From contig DITN01000067.1 in assembly GCA_002422865.1 (NCBI GenBank), positions 49,953 to 59,894 of the forward strand: a stretch of 9,942 nt of DNA, read 5' to 3'. Under the pieces are notes generated by a model, which was given only the letters and a program-made list of their open reading frames with translations, was not told where the DNA came from and ran no database searches. The first letter of the stretch is position 1, and each line of letters begins with the position of its first letter. The DNA comes from Bacteroidetes bacterium UBA6183 (lineage in GTDB: Bacteria > Bacteroidota > Bacteroidia > UKL13-3). Shown piece by piece: positions 1-7,659 of this stretch. The translations under genes and the position numbers were made by a program.

Positions 1-1841
1 GTGATAACGTAGGTGACGTTGCCGGTATGGGAGCTGACTTATTCGGTTCTTATGTTGCTACTATTTTAGCAACAATGGTTTTAGGACAAGAAATTAAAGT
101 AACCGATAACTATGGCGGTATGTCGCCAATTTTGTTACCTATGGTTATTTGTGGTTTAGGTATTTTATTCTCTATCGTTGGAACTTGGTTTGTAACAATT
201 AAAGATGATAAATCGAACGTACAAAATGCATTAAATTTAGGTAACTGGTCGTCTATGATTTTAACGGTAGTAGCCTCTTACTTTATTGTAGATATTATGT
301 TACCGGATACGTTAAACCTACGTGGTTATGAGTTTTCTAAACTAAACGTATTTTTAGCCATAGTAGTTGGTACTGTAGTAGGCGCAATTATGAGTATTGT
401 TACTGAGTATTATACCGCAATGGGTAAGGCTCCTGTATTGTCAATCATTCAACAATCATCAACCGGACACGCAACCAACATTATTGGTGGTTTATCGGTA
501 GGTATGAAATCAACGGTTATTCCTATTTTAACTTTAGCAGGTGGTATTATGTTATCATACTACTTTGCCGGTTTATATGGTGTAGCAATTGCTGCTGCAG
601 GTATGATGGCTACAACGGCTATGCAATTAGCTATTGATGCTTTCGGACCAATTGCAGATAACGCAGGTGGTATTGCTGAAATGAGTCAACTACCTCCTGA
701 AGTTCGTGAGCGTACCGATAATTTAGACGCAGTTGGTAATACCACTGCTGCTACCGGTAAAGGTTTTGCAATTGCTTCGGCTGCATTAACATCGTTGGCA
801 TTATTTGCTGCGTTTGTAGGTATTGCTGGTATTGATGCCATTGATATTTACAAAGCAAACGTATTAGCAGGTTTATTTGTGGGTGGTATGATTCCGTTTA
901 TTTTCTCTGCTTTATGTATTCAAGCTGTTGGTAAAGCGGCTATGGATATGGTACAAGAAGTTAGACGTCAGTTCCGCGAGATTCCGGGTATTATGGAATA
1001 CAAAGCAAAACCTGAATACGAAAAATGCGTAGCCATATCAACCAAAGCTTCTATTCGCGAGATGATGTTACCGGGTGCCATTGCATTAATTACTCCGGTA
1101 ATTGTTGGTTTTATATTTGGACCTGAAGTATTGGGTGGTTTATTAGCAGGTGTTACTGTAAGTGGTGTATTGATGGGGATTTTCCAAAGTAACGCAGGTG
1201 GTGCTTGGGATAACGCAAAAAAATCATTTGAAAAAGGTGTAATGATTAATGGCGAAATGTTCTACAAAAAATCGGAGCCACACAAAGCATCTGTTACAGG
1301 TGATACAGTAGGTGATCCGTTTAAAGATACCTCTGGCCCATCTATGAATATCTTAATCAAATTAATGTCTATCGTATCGTTGGTTATTGCTCCTTATATT
1401 GCTGTAAATGGCGGTGGTGCTGATAAAACAATGATGCACGGTGAGAAAATGGAATGCCATGCAAACATGGATGCCGGCTGCGATATGGACAACGCATCTT
1501 GCGATATGAAAATGGGCAATTGCGATTTAAGCAAATGCAAAACCATGACTAAAGAAGAGTGCGCTGCTTATTGCGATGAAATGAAATGTACACCTGAGCA
1601 AAAAGAAAAATGCTTGAATATGTATGGTGCTGATGGAAAATTTGATGAAGCCAAATGCAAAGAAATGTGCAGTGCTGAAATGAAAGGCAAATGTATGGAT
1701 GGTTGCACAAAAGGCTGCGAGGATGATGAAGCCTGTAAAAAAAGCTGTGACGACAAATGTGTAGCGTCACACAAAAGTTCGGCTAAAAAAGGCGCTTGCT
1801 GCGCTGATGGCGAAAAAGACAAAGCTGAATGCAAACACTAA
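1..1841 (+). CDS. hppA: Membrane-bound ion-translocating pyrophosphatase, C-terminal part, with Cys-rich tail (5' end outside window)
   Basis: This enzyme hydrolyses pyrophosphate in the inner membrane and uses the energy to pump H+ and/or Na+ outward. The reading frame is open from base 3 with the pyrophosphate-site motif DNVGDVAGMGADLFGSY, so the Met at base 27 is internal and roughly 200 N-terminal residues lie outside the window. Numbering from that Met, further signatures are DAFGPIADNAGGIAEMSQLP (204-223), GNTTAATGKGFAI (237-249), GGAWDNAKK (391-399) and GDTVGDPFKDTSGPS (425-439), followed by the last membrane helix (about 440-459). In GNTTAATGKG, Ala241 and Gly244 occupy the places that distinguish K+-dependent enzymes (Ala) from K+-independent ones (Lys), so K+ dependence is inferred. 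Family members normally end just after IAPYI; here about 144 more residues follow, with 20 Cys, 13 Met and many Lys/Asp/Glu. H+ versus Na+ specificity is not settled. The identity is very secure. Confidence 0.97.
   Translation, partial: DNVGDVAGMGADLFGSYVATILATMVLGQEIKVTDNYGGMSPILLPMVICGLGILFSIVGTWFVTIKDDKSNVQNALNLGNWSSMILTVVASYFIVDIMLPDTLNLRGYEFSKLNVFLAIVVGTVVGAIMSIVTEYYTAMGKAPVLSIIQQSSTGHATNIIGGLSVGMKSTVIPILTLAGGIMLSYYFAGLYGVAIAAAGMMATTAMQLAIDAFGPIADNAGGIAEMSQLPPEVRERTDNLDAVGNTTAATGKGFAIASAALTSLALFAAFVGIAGIDAIDIYKANVLAGLFVGGMIPFIFSALCIQAVGKAAMDMVQEVRRQFREIPGIMEYKAKPEYEKCVAISTKASIREMMLPGAIALITPVIVGFIFGPEVLGGLLAGVTVSGVLMGIFQSNAGGAWDNAKKSFEKGVMINGEMFYKKSEPHKASVTGDTVGDPFKDTSGPSMNILIKLMSIVSLVIAPYIAVNGGGADKTMMHGEKMECHANMDAGCDMDNASCDMKMGNCDLSKCKTMTKEECAAYCDEMKCTPEQKEKCLNMYGADGKFDEAKCKEMCSAEMKGKCMDGCTKGCEDDEACKKSCDDKCVASHKSSAKKGACCADGEKDKAECKH
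1407..1838 (+). other. Cys/Met/Lys-rich C-terminal extension of the pyrophosphatase
   Basis: This is the in-frame tail after the last transmembrane helix. It holds 20 Cys, 13 Met and 4 His in about 144 residues. It opens with a seven-residue repeat (CDMDNAS, CDMKMGN) and continues with six C-x3-C pairs (CAAYC, CKEMC, CMDGC, CTKGC, CKKSC, CDDKC) and a CC pair near the end. There is no hydrophobic segment. Membrane pyrophosphatases have 16 helices with both ends on the non-cytoplasmic face, so the tail should lie in the periplasm. Metal binding or disulfide formation is inferred from composition only. Confidence 0.8.
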
Positions 1842-1862
1842 TTGATTTCTAAAAAATTATAC

Positions 1863-1893
1863 AAAGCCCCAAAGAAAACTTTGGGGCTTTTTT
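1863..1893 (+). terminator. Rho-independent terminator of hppA
   Basis: A perfect 12-base-pair stem (AAAGCCCCAAAG with CTTTGGGGCTTT), a four-base AAAA loop and a run of six T at 1888-1893 begin 21 bases after the hppA stop codon. The opposite strand has only a short T run, so it acts mainly in the + direction. Confidence 0.93.
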
Positions 1894-1934
1894 ATACCAT
1901 TTTGGCTTATATTCGAGTTACCAAATAATAGGTC

Positions 1935-2144
1935 ATGAAAACTTTTATTTATCTGCGTTTAACAATCCTAATTTTATTGTGTACTGCAACCAATGCCATT
2001 GCAGCCAGGCCAAGTGCCTTTAACAACGATTTATTGATGCTTTACATCGGTATAGTTTTGGTATTGCTTGCCATTTTAGGGGTTGATCACCTGATAAATT
2101 TTGCAAGAAAAAAGTTAATGAAACCGACTAAAAAACTTAGTTAA
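1935..2144 (+). CDS. Small secreted or membrane protein of 69 residues, function unknown
   Basis: I do not recognise a family. The protein begins with a signal-peptide-like stretch (MKTFIYLRLTILILLC, then AIAA around residues 21-24), a short polar segment, a second hydrophobic helix (about 33-51, LLMLYIGIVLVLLAILGVD) and a basic tail (ARKKLMKPTKKLS). It is either a cleaved single-helix inner-membrane protein with a cytoplasmic basic end or an uncleaved two-helix hairpin. It starts at an ATG 41 bases after the hppA terminator and no Shine-Dalgarno sequence is visible, as is usual in Bacteroidota. Its stop lies 7 bases from the stop of the convergent CPBP gene. It is supported by its composition and by filling the gap exactly, but short length limits certainty. 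Confidence 0.65.
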   Translation: MKTFIYLRLTILILLCTATNAIAARPSAFNNDLLMLYIGIVLVLLAILGVDHLINFARKKLMKPTKKLS

Positions 2145-2151
2145 GTTGTGT

Positions 2152-3069
2152 TTAGTTGCGCAACCAATTTCCGATATACCCGCCTAGCTCCATGAACCAA
2201 GCAATACCTAAATGCACCATCACTCCTCCATAAATACTTTTGCTGTGGTAAGCAATTACGCCTAAAATGGTGCCTCCTAAAAAAGAACTTAACGCCTCAC
2301 CCATGGGTTTGCCAAAATGTATGGCCAAATAAAAACAAGCCATAGGTAATACACCATGAATGCCCACATATTTAATCAGTCCTAAAACCAATAATCCCCT
2401 AAAAAATAATTCTATGGCTATAAAATCGGCACCATAACACAACTCAAACAATACGTAACGCCATGCCGGTAAATCAGGTGTGGCAATACGACTTGCCCTT
2501 GGGTAATAATTTAAAAAATCGGTTTGGGTTGATGCAAAAACAATAAGCGGAACCATACACAACAACAGCATACAATACAATTTTACATGCGCGTTACGGG
2601 CATCAAAACCATACAATGGCATCTTGTTTTTATCATTTAAATACCACCAACAGGCAATAGGTAAAACAAGATATGAAGCCCTGAACAAGTATTTAAATGT
2701 ACTTTGGTTAATGTGTGCATTATTGGGTTTCGAGAGTGCTGCTATCACATCATAATGCCAATCTATTGATTCGCGTATTGAAAATAACACAACGGCAAAA
2801 AGTAACAAAGCAATAAAACCCGGCCTTCGCCAAAAGTTCCATTGTTTGGTAAATAAACTGTAAGCCAAATATCCAACGGTTAGGTGTGTGGTATTAATGG
2901 TTAACCAAATAAAAAATGCCTCACCAGATGATAATTCACGCATCCATTGTTTTAAACCCAAAGCATAATTTACAGTTAAACTTAACCCACAAAAAATAAT
3001 AAGCACTAACCAGTGCAATGTTTGGTACAACTTGATAAAATCCTTTAATTGTTTAATTACGACATTCAC
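2152..3069 (-). CDS. CPBP/Rce1-type intramembrane protease-like protein with altered catalytic motifs
   Basis: This 305-residue protein has about eight hydrophobic helices. The C-terminal third carries the layout of the CPBP (CAAX protease and bacteriocin-processing, ABI) family: motif 1 IELFFRG (Glu220, Arg224), motif 2 FYLAIH (His251) and motif 3 MVHLGIAW (His286). Classical members have EExxxR in motif 1 and HxxxN in motif 3; here the first Glu is Ile219 and the Asn position is Ala290, so peptidase activity is uncertain. The start is a GTG at 3067-3069, 5 bases past the upstream stop; the next in-frame Met is residue 43, inside the protein's hydrophobic half, so GTG is preferred. It is the last gene of a four-gene cluster. 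The substrate is unknown; family members process prenylated proteins or peptides, or give bacteriocin self-immunity. Confidence 0.8.
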   Translation of the reverse strand: MNVVIKQLKDFIKLYQTLHWLVLIIFCGLSLTVNYALGLKQWMRELSSGEAFFIWLTINTTHLTVGYLAYSLFTKQWNFWRRPGFIALLLFAVVLFSIRESIDWHYDVIAALSKPNNAHINQSTFKYLFRASYLVLPIACWWYLNDKNKMPLYGFDARNAHVKLYCMLLLCMVPLIVFASTQTDFLNYYPRASRIATPDLPAWRYVLFELCYGADFIAIELFFRGLLVLGLIKYVGIHGVLPMACFYLAIHFGKPMGEALSSFLGGTILGVIAYHSKSIYGGVMVHLGIAWFMELGGYIGNWLRN

Positions 3070-3074
3070 AATTG

Positions 3075-3815
3075 TTAGTTTACCTCTTCATCAAAACCGG
3101 GTCGCACAAACAATAACGCGTTGGGAAACTCATCAATTAGTTTGCGTTTTAACTCGCTTAACATGGCTAACTTATACAACAAATCATCTTCTGTAAAATA
3201 CGATAACAAACTTTGCAACGCCATCAAACTTTTATCAATGGCCACCAATGCTACTTTTGCCGAACCGTTAACATCGTTCTGAATGTCACCACCCAACCCA
3301 TCATTTCTACCACTTAAAGCACGGTATACTTTTGCGGGAATAAAAAACATATACCATTGAATTACTTCAAAACAATCGTTAATTAACTCCCCTTCTTTTG
3401 TAGCACTTTCTAAACTAGACAATCCTAAATCAATACGCTGCTGTAACAACTGGTTTAGGCCATCATCCAATTTAGATTGTTCAATAAATTGCAATGCTTC
3501 CTCCGAATATTTTTCAGCAAGTACCGAAAGTTCTTCTTTCCTAACTTCTTCACGTTCCATTTCTATTTGGGTTGATTCATCATTGGCATTACGAAGCACC
3601 TCTTCCCAATCAATGCCTAACTCGGCAGCTTTTTCTTGCAACATTTTATTAATGCCATCAAACACCTGCTGCACATGTTCTATGGCCTGCTCTTTGGTTT
3701 GATGTTCTCCTTGTTTGGGCATGGATGCAAAACTCGCACAACGGTTGGTATACTTACAGCGCTCGCACCACCTATCGCAATAGTTGTAAATACCGGGAAT
3801 GTTGTTATCTGCCAT
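3075..3815 (-). CDS. Conserved Bacteroidota-type protein with N-terminal four-Cys motif, function unknown
   Basis: The 246-residue soluble protein has no signal peptide. Its N-terminus has four cysteines spaced C-x3-C-x2-C-x5-C (Cys13, Cys17, Cys20, Cys26 in NYCDRWCERCKYTNRC), which resembles an Fe-S or zinc site. The rest is mostly helical: a charged, Glu-rich stretch (about 40-130) and a C-terminal part with QWYMFFIPAKVYRALSGR (153-170). I recall similar proteins annotated as hypothetical in Bacteroidota but know no function. The frame extends upstream to a GTG at 3884, but that start would run into the GLPGLI gene and add a non-conserved hydrophobic leader. The ATG at 3815, just before the Cys motif, is chosen. 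It lies 23 bases downstream of the GLPGLI gene and 5 bases before the CPBP gene, so it is probably cotranscribed with both. Confidence 0.8.
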   Translation of the reverse strand: MADNNIPGIYNYCDRWCERCKYTNRCASFASMPKQGEHQTKEQAIEHVQQVFDGINKMLQEKAAELGIDWEEVLRNANDESTQIEMEREEVRKEELSVLAEKYSEEALQFIEQSKLDDGLNQLLQQRIDLGLSSLESATKEGELINDCFEVIQWYMFFIPAKVYRALSGRNDGLGGDIQNDVNGSAKVALVAIDKSLMALQSLLSYFTEDDLLYKLAMLSELKRKLIDEFPNALLFVRPGFDEEVN

Positions 3816-3819
3816 GAAA

Positions 3820-3847
3820 CAAATATAATAAAGCGTAACTAAAACAA
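3820..3847 (-). promoter_or_regulatory. Possible internal promoter before the four-Cys gene
   Basis: On the minus strand TATATTTG (3827-3820) matches the Bacteroidota -7 element TAnnTTTG exactly, with a TTG (3847-3845) 17 bases upstream; the usual spacing is about 19-21. The element ends only 4 bases before the ATG at 3815, so a transcript from it would be nearly leaderless. In AT-rich DNA a chance match is quite possible. Confidence 0.25.
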
Positions 3848-4606
3848 TGCCTTCAATACAAATCGGTTTCCGTATTTTCCCCACTGCTCCGTATTGCTCG
3901 ACAAATCATTGCGGTAACCTTCGCGGTTCACTTTTATGGCTTTCTTTTTTGATTTAAAAACAAAATCAGCTTCAGTTAAAACAGCGGTATTTACTTTGGT
4001 TGCAAAAATGGTGGTGTGCATACGCGGAATAACCACACCTAATACCATTCCGGGTAACCCCGAAAAAAATTCCGGACCACCACTTACCGGAATAGCATCG
4101 GTATAAAATGCTATGACATAAACCGAGTCATATAAAATAGTAGTAGCCCGTCTACAAGTATGGCCTGCAATTTCGCGGTACTCACCTGTTAATTTCCAAA
4201 TGGGTTTTGAAATAGAGTCGGCAATCAAATATGTTTTATCGTAAACCGTTCGGTTGGCCCATGTGCTGTCGCTGTCGAAAACTGTTTTTTGCGACACCTC
4301 TGTGATGGTTTTATACCAGCGTAACATCGGGTTTTCATCTTCTTGTAACGTGTTATATACGGCTTGCTTTTTACTAAAAGTTAACTCGAACAAATCGATT
4401 TTGTATTTGGGTAAATTTTTTTTCATTTGTTCAAACCACACGTTATCTTCTTCATCTTTGTTTTGCTCCTCTAAATCTTTAAGTAAACTATACTTCCTTT
4501 CGTAAGTAATTTTACCGTTAAGCATAATTTGTTGTGCATGCGTAAACCCGATCAAAACAAGCATCAACACAAAGCATAGGAGTAAATGGCTATTTTTTGT
4601 TTTCAT
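3839..4606 (-). CDS. GLPGLI family secreted protein
   Basis: The 255-residue protein has a clear signal peptide (residues 1-24, cleavage after THA before QQ) and the family hallmark GLPGM at 183-187 within FFSGLPGMVLG, so it belongs to the GLPGLI family (TIGR01200). Members are exported proteins of unknown biochemical role, found almost only in Bacteroidota and commonly encoded next to a large outer-membrane barrel, as here. The region before the hallmark (about 136-180: WKLTGEYREIAGHTCRRA, then YVIAFYTDAIPV) is the typical conserved core. Its ATG at 4604-4606 lies inside the 3' end of the barrel gene with a 17-base overlap, which suggests translational coupling and matched expression. A periplasmic or surface partner of the barrel protein is the natural inference but is not shown. 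Confidence 0.93.
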   Translation of the reverse strand: MKTKNSHLLLCFVLMLVLIGFTHAQQIMLNGKITYERKYSLLKDLEEQNKDEEDNVWFEQMKKNLPKYKIDLFELTFSKKQAVYNTLQEDENPMLRWYKTITEVSQKTVFDSDSTWANRTVYDKTYLIADSISKPIWKLTGEYREIAGHTCRRATTILYDSVYVIAFYTDAIPVSGGPEFFSGLPGMVLGVVIPRMHTTIFATKVNTAVLTEADFVFKSKKKAIKVNREGYRNDLSSNTEQWGKYGNRFVLKALF

Positions 4607-7358
4607 TTTTATTGGCGCTTGAAAAGTTATAAGTAACAGTTAACATAAAATACCTACGCAAAACCGTATGCACATTTTCATTAATAAAATTGCTGGTTGC
4701 GCTACGTCTAAATCCAACGTTTTCGTTCAGTAAATCCCTTACCGAAACCGACACATGCCAATTCTCTTTTTCAGTAAACTTCTTTTTCAACTCCAAATTT
4801 ATGATGGTGTTGTTGATGGGCTTATCAAATGATGATGTGGCTTGCCTACGGGTATGTGAAGCATTAAACTCAAACACAAACTTTTTAGGCAAATAAAATT
4901 CCGCATAAAAATCATATTCACTAATCCAATAATCGGTTATAACATCAGGTCTTACACTGGTTTCTGATCGCGTATAATCCCAATCAGCCTCTACACTGAT
5001 GTAGTACACATCTTCTTTTTCTTTACCAATTCGCGAGCCCAATCCTACAGAATTGTTCGTGTTTACATTATTTAAATCGTTAATAATATTTACATTTTGT
5101 GATTGAGAAAAACTCACATTGTTGTTAAATGAAAAGCCATATTTTTTTGTACTGAAGTAATGGTAAAAACTTCCATTCAAAGAGTAGTTACCATCTACAT
5201 TAACCGTTTGATAGGTTCTTTTTCCTTCGGCCGTTACTGTACTTTTTTGAGCAAAATCGTTATATGTATTACTGTACCTTAAACTACTCCAAATACCGGA
5301 ACCTTTTAATGGTTTGTATGAGTTATAACGCGCTTCATAACTGTTTGAAAAACTTTGCACCAAACCGGTATTACCTACATAAATATCTAAAGGATTATTG
5401 TTGTTTATTAAGGGTTGAATTTGCGATAAACTTGGCTGACGTGTACGGCCATTGTAACTTAACTCAAAACTAGAACTGGTTCCAATTTTGTAGTTAAAAC
5501 GTGCTGCCGGAAAATAGTTTACAAACAACTGCGTTCTCGCACTATCTGTTATTCTGTTATTTTGACTTAAATCGGTTTGCGAAATTCTACCACCAATACT
5601 TGATGTTATTTTTTTGTATTGATATTTGAGCGAAAGTCCCCCTCGATTTACAACATTTTTATACAAGAAATCATTACTTAAAGTATCAACCAACAAGTTA
5701 TAATCAGACCCACCAGATTTGGCCAATGTACTCAGTTTGTTTTTGTCTTGGTTAAAGTTGATGGCGTAATCTGTTATCACAAAAAACTTTTTACCAAATG
5801 GTTCAGTGTAAGTAATGTTTCCCGAATAGTTTTCTGTTCTACCTGTATTTAATTTCTTCTGATCAATTAGGGTTGATGCAAAGGTAGAATCGTTGCTGTA
5901 AAACCTGATATCTGAGCTCAAAAATCCATCATCATCAAAAGTGCTGTAACGTTGAGTAAAACCAACTGATAAACTTCTACCGGTAAGTCTGAACTTTTTT
6001 ATTAAGTTAATGCTGCTGCTTAGTTCTTCTCTTTGCCCTTCGGTACTTTGTGTTCTACGGTTTGAGTTTACTAAACTTCTTAGTGCATTTCTATTTTCCG
6101 ATTGGTAAACATTTAACCTATTGTATTCGCTTTGCGAAGCATTTAGTTTTATTTTTAAGGTAGTAAACGAGTCGATGGCTAAATTGTAATTGGTAGAAAA
6201 GTTATTGCCTTTTCTAAAATTACTCATGTCGTTTCTTTCACGATTAAAATAAAAGGTATCGGGTAAAATGTATTGGGTAAAGTTGTCATCAAAACCACGT
6301 ACAGTCATTTCTTTGTGCGATGCGTTAAACGAATAGGCGTGTTTATCATTTTTCTTTTTATCGCTGTAATGCGCGCCCACATACCAAGTTTGTGGGATAC
6401 CAACACCATAAAATCCATCATCACCATTGTTATAACTCATATAACTGGTACCATCATCATCGCTGTAATAATCAAACCCCTCTGAGCCGCCAAACTTTTG
6501 TTGATCTTCCCAATTTAACCCTGTTTTATTGGTATTGCTCATGGCACCATAAGCCGATATTTTCTGTTTTTTATTAAATCGGTTAATCATCGCGTCATGC
6601 TCATACCTGCTATCGGTGCCTAAACCACCGCTTGCTTTACCAAAATAACCTTTCTTCGCCTCTTCTTTTAATTTCAAGTTAATGGTTTTTTCCTTAATCC
6701 CATCATCAATACCCGAAATGGTGGCCTGATCACTTTTTTTATCAAACACTTGCACACTTTCTACCTGTGTTGCTTTTAAGTTTTTAGTGGCAATGGTGGG
6801 GTCGTCACCAAAAAACTCTTCTCCATCCACCAACACTTTTTTCACCTCTTTACCTTGTGCCGTAATTTTGCCATCTTTATCTACCTGTATACCGGGCAAA
6901 CGTTTCATCAAATCCTCTACATTGGCATTTTTATTGGTTAAAAAACTATCAACCAAAAACTCAGTGGTATCGCCTTTAATTCTTATGGCATCAATCCTAT
7001 CTTTTATAATTACTTCTTTTAGTAGGGTTGATTTGGACAACATGTTAACCATTCCAATATCTGTAGTTTGTCCTTCGCTCAAAGTCACAAAGTCTTCATA
7101 ATCGGCAAAACCCGGTCGGGTAATTAACAACCTGATTTTAATTGGTGGAAGCCCCTTTAATTCAAACACACCTTTATCAGATGCATGGGTAAACTTGAGC
7201 AATACAGAATCGGCCGGATTAATGGCCAATATGTTGGCGTATGCAACCGACTTAAAATCGGAAGTATCTTGCAGAGCGCCTTTTAAATTTGCGGGTTGCT
7301 GTGCTTTTAAACTAAAAAAAACACAACAAAGCACCACCATGGTAAGTAGTTGTTTCAC
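4590..7358 (-). CDS. TonB-receptor-like outer-membrane beta-barrel protein with carboxypeptidase-regulatory domain
   Basis: The 922-residue protein has a signal peptide (1-19, ending SLKA before QQ), a carboxypeptidase-regulatory-like beta-sandwich (about 24-105), a plug-like segment (about 112-230, with VEDLMKRLPGIQVDKDGKI and KVLVDGEEFFGDD) and a barrel of alternating aromatic and polar strands from about 240. The last strand is YFMLTVTYNF, followed by a polar tail ending NENKK rather than the usual terminal aromatic residue. An acidic loop at 298-315 (SDDDGTSYMSYNNGDDGF) could bind Ca2+. This matches the outer-membrane protein class that pairs with GLPGLI proteins. It probably moves or binds a substrate at the outer membrane, but the ligand is unknown. 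The start is GTG (7356-7358); an in-frame stop lies five codons upstream, and using Met7 would remove the lysine needed at the front of the signal peptide. It heads the four-gene cluster. Confidence 0.93.
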   Translation of the reverse strand: MKQLLTMVVLCCVFFSLKAQQPANLKGALQDTSDFKSVAYANILAINPADSVLLKFTHASDKGVFELKGLPPIKIRLLITRPGFADYEDFVTLSEGQTTDIGMVNMLSKSTLLKEVIIKDRIDAIRIKGDTTEFLVDSFLTNKNANVEDLMKRLPGIQVDKDGKITAQGKEVKKVLVDGEEFFGDDPTIATKNLKATQVESVQVFDKKSDQATISGIDDGIKEKTINLKLKEEAKKGYFGKASGGLGTDSRYEHDAMINRFNKKQKISAYGAMSNTNKTGLNWEDQQKFGGSEGFDYYSDDDGTSYMSYNNGDDGFYGVGIPQTWYVGAHYSDKKKNDKHAYSFNASHKEMTVRGFDDNFTQYILPDTFYFNRERNDMSNFRKGNNFSTNYNLAIDSFTTLKIKLNASQSEYNRLNVYQSENRNALRSLVNSNRRTQSTEGQREELSSSINLIKKFRLTGRSLSVGFTQRYSTFDDDGFLSSDIRFYSNDSTFASTLIDQKKLNTGRTENYSGNITYTEPFGKKFFVITDYAINFNQDKNKLSTLAKSGGSDYNLLVDTLSNDFLYKNVVNRGGLSLKYQYKKITSSIGGRISQTDLSQNNRITDSARTQLFVNYFPAARFNYKIGTSSSFELSYNGRTRQPSLSQIQPLINNNNPLDIYVGNTGLVQSFSNSYEARYNSYKPLKGSGIWSSLRYSNTYNDFAQKSTVTAEGKRTYQTVNVDGNYSLNGSFYHYFSTKKYGFSFNNNVSFSQSQNVNIINDLNNVNTNNSVGLGSRIGKEKEDVYYISVEADWDYTRSETSVRPDVITDYWISEYDFYAEFYLPKKFVFEFNASHTRRQATSSFDKPINNTIINLELKKKFTEKENWHVSVSVRDLLNENVGFRRSATSNFINENVHTVLRRYFMLTVTYNFSSANKNENKK

Positions 7359-7551
7359 AATCAGGTTCAGGTTTTAGGTTTATAATTCGGTGTGAATATA
7401 ACGCAATATATAAGTAAATAATTATACCGTAATTTTACATTTAGAAAATTTTATACTTGTTACGACCACTAAAAACGCTACTTCCCCTATTGGATTAAAT
7501 GCTGCAGATGCTGCTCACCCAATCCGCGGAATAATACTGAAGTTTTTTTAC

Positions 7552-7636
7552 CACTAGGTTCACGAAGTCTCAAATACTCGGAATCACTTAGTACACAAGG
7601 AATAGCCGCGCACATAAGCCACAGCGTTGCACAGCG
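7552..7636 (+). repeat. CACnnnG-type degenerate tandem repeat in opposite orientation
   Basis: Units beginning CAC recur on the + strand after TTTTACC: CACTAGGTT (7552), CACGAAGTCT (7561), CACTTAGTA (7585), CACAAGG (7594), CACATAAGC (7611), CACAGCGTTG (7620) and CACAGCG (7630). The array ends at a run of 11 T (7637-7647). Leading TTTACC and CAC units on the + strand are the reverse orientation of the arrays at 7706-7990. Confidence 0.6.
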
Positions 7637-7659
7637 TTTTTTTTTTTAAAACTCAACAA

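Noticed and set aside
1620..1665. EF-hand-like loop (YGADGKFDEAK) in the hppA tail
   Set aside because: The required acidic residues at loop positions 1, 3 and 12 are missing in this register.
1549..1834. Two open frames on the minus strand opposite the hppA tail
   Set aside because: They are mirror images of the Cys/Lys-rich tail codons; the + frame is continuous with hppA and these have no independent features.
1908..1915. TATATTCG as a promoter for the 69-residue gene
   Set aside because: It is one base off TAnnTTTG and there is no TTG at the proper distance (the nearest leaves a 24-base spacer); a similar near-match at 8029-8036 before the thioredoxin has none.
2134..2147. AACTT/AAGTT stem followed by T on the minus strand as a terminator for the four-gene cluster
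   Set aside because: It has only five A-T-rich pairs and lies inside the convergent small gene, too weak to call.
3816..3884. Longer GTG start for the four-Cys protein
   Set aside because: It would overlap the GLPGLI gene by 46 bases and add a hydrophobic leader before a soluble-looking Cys motif; the ATG at 3815 fits better.
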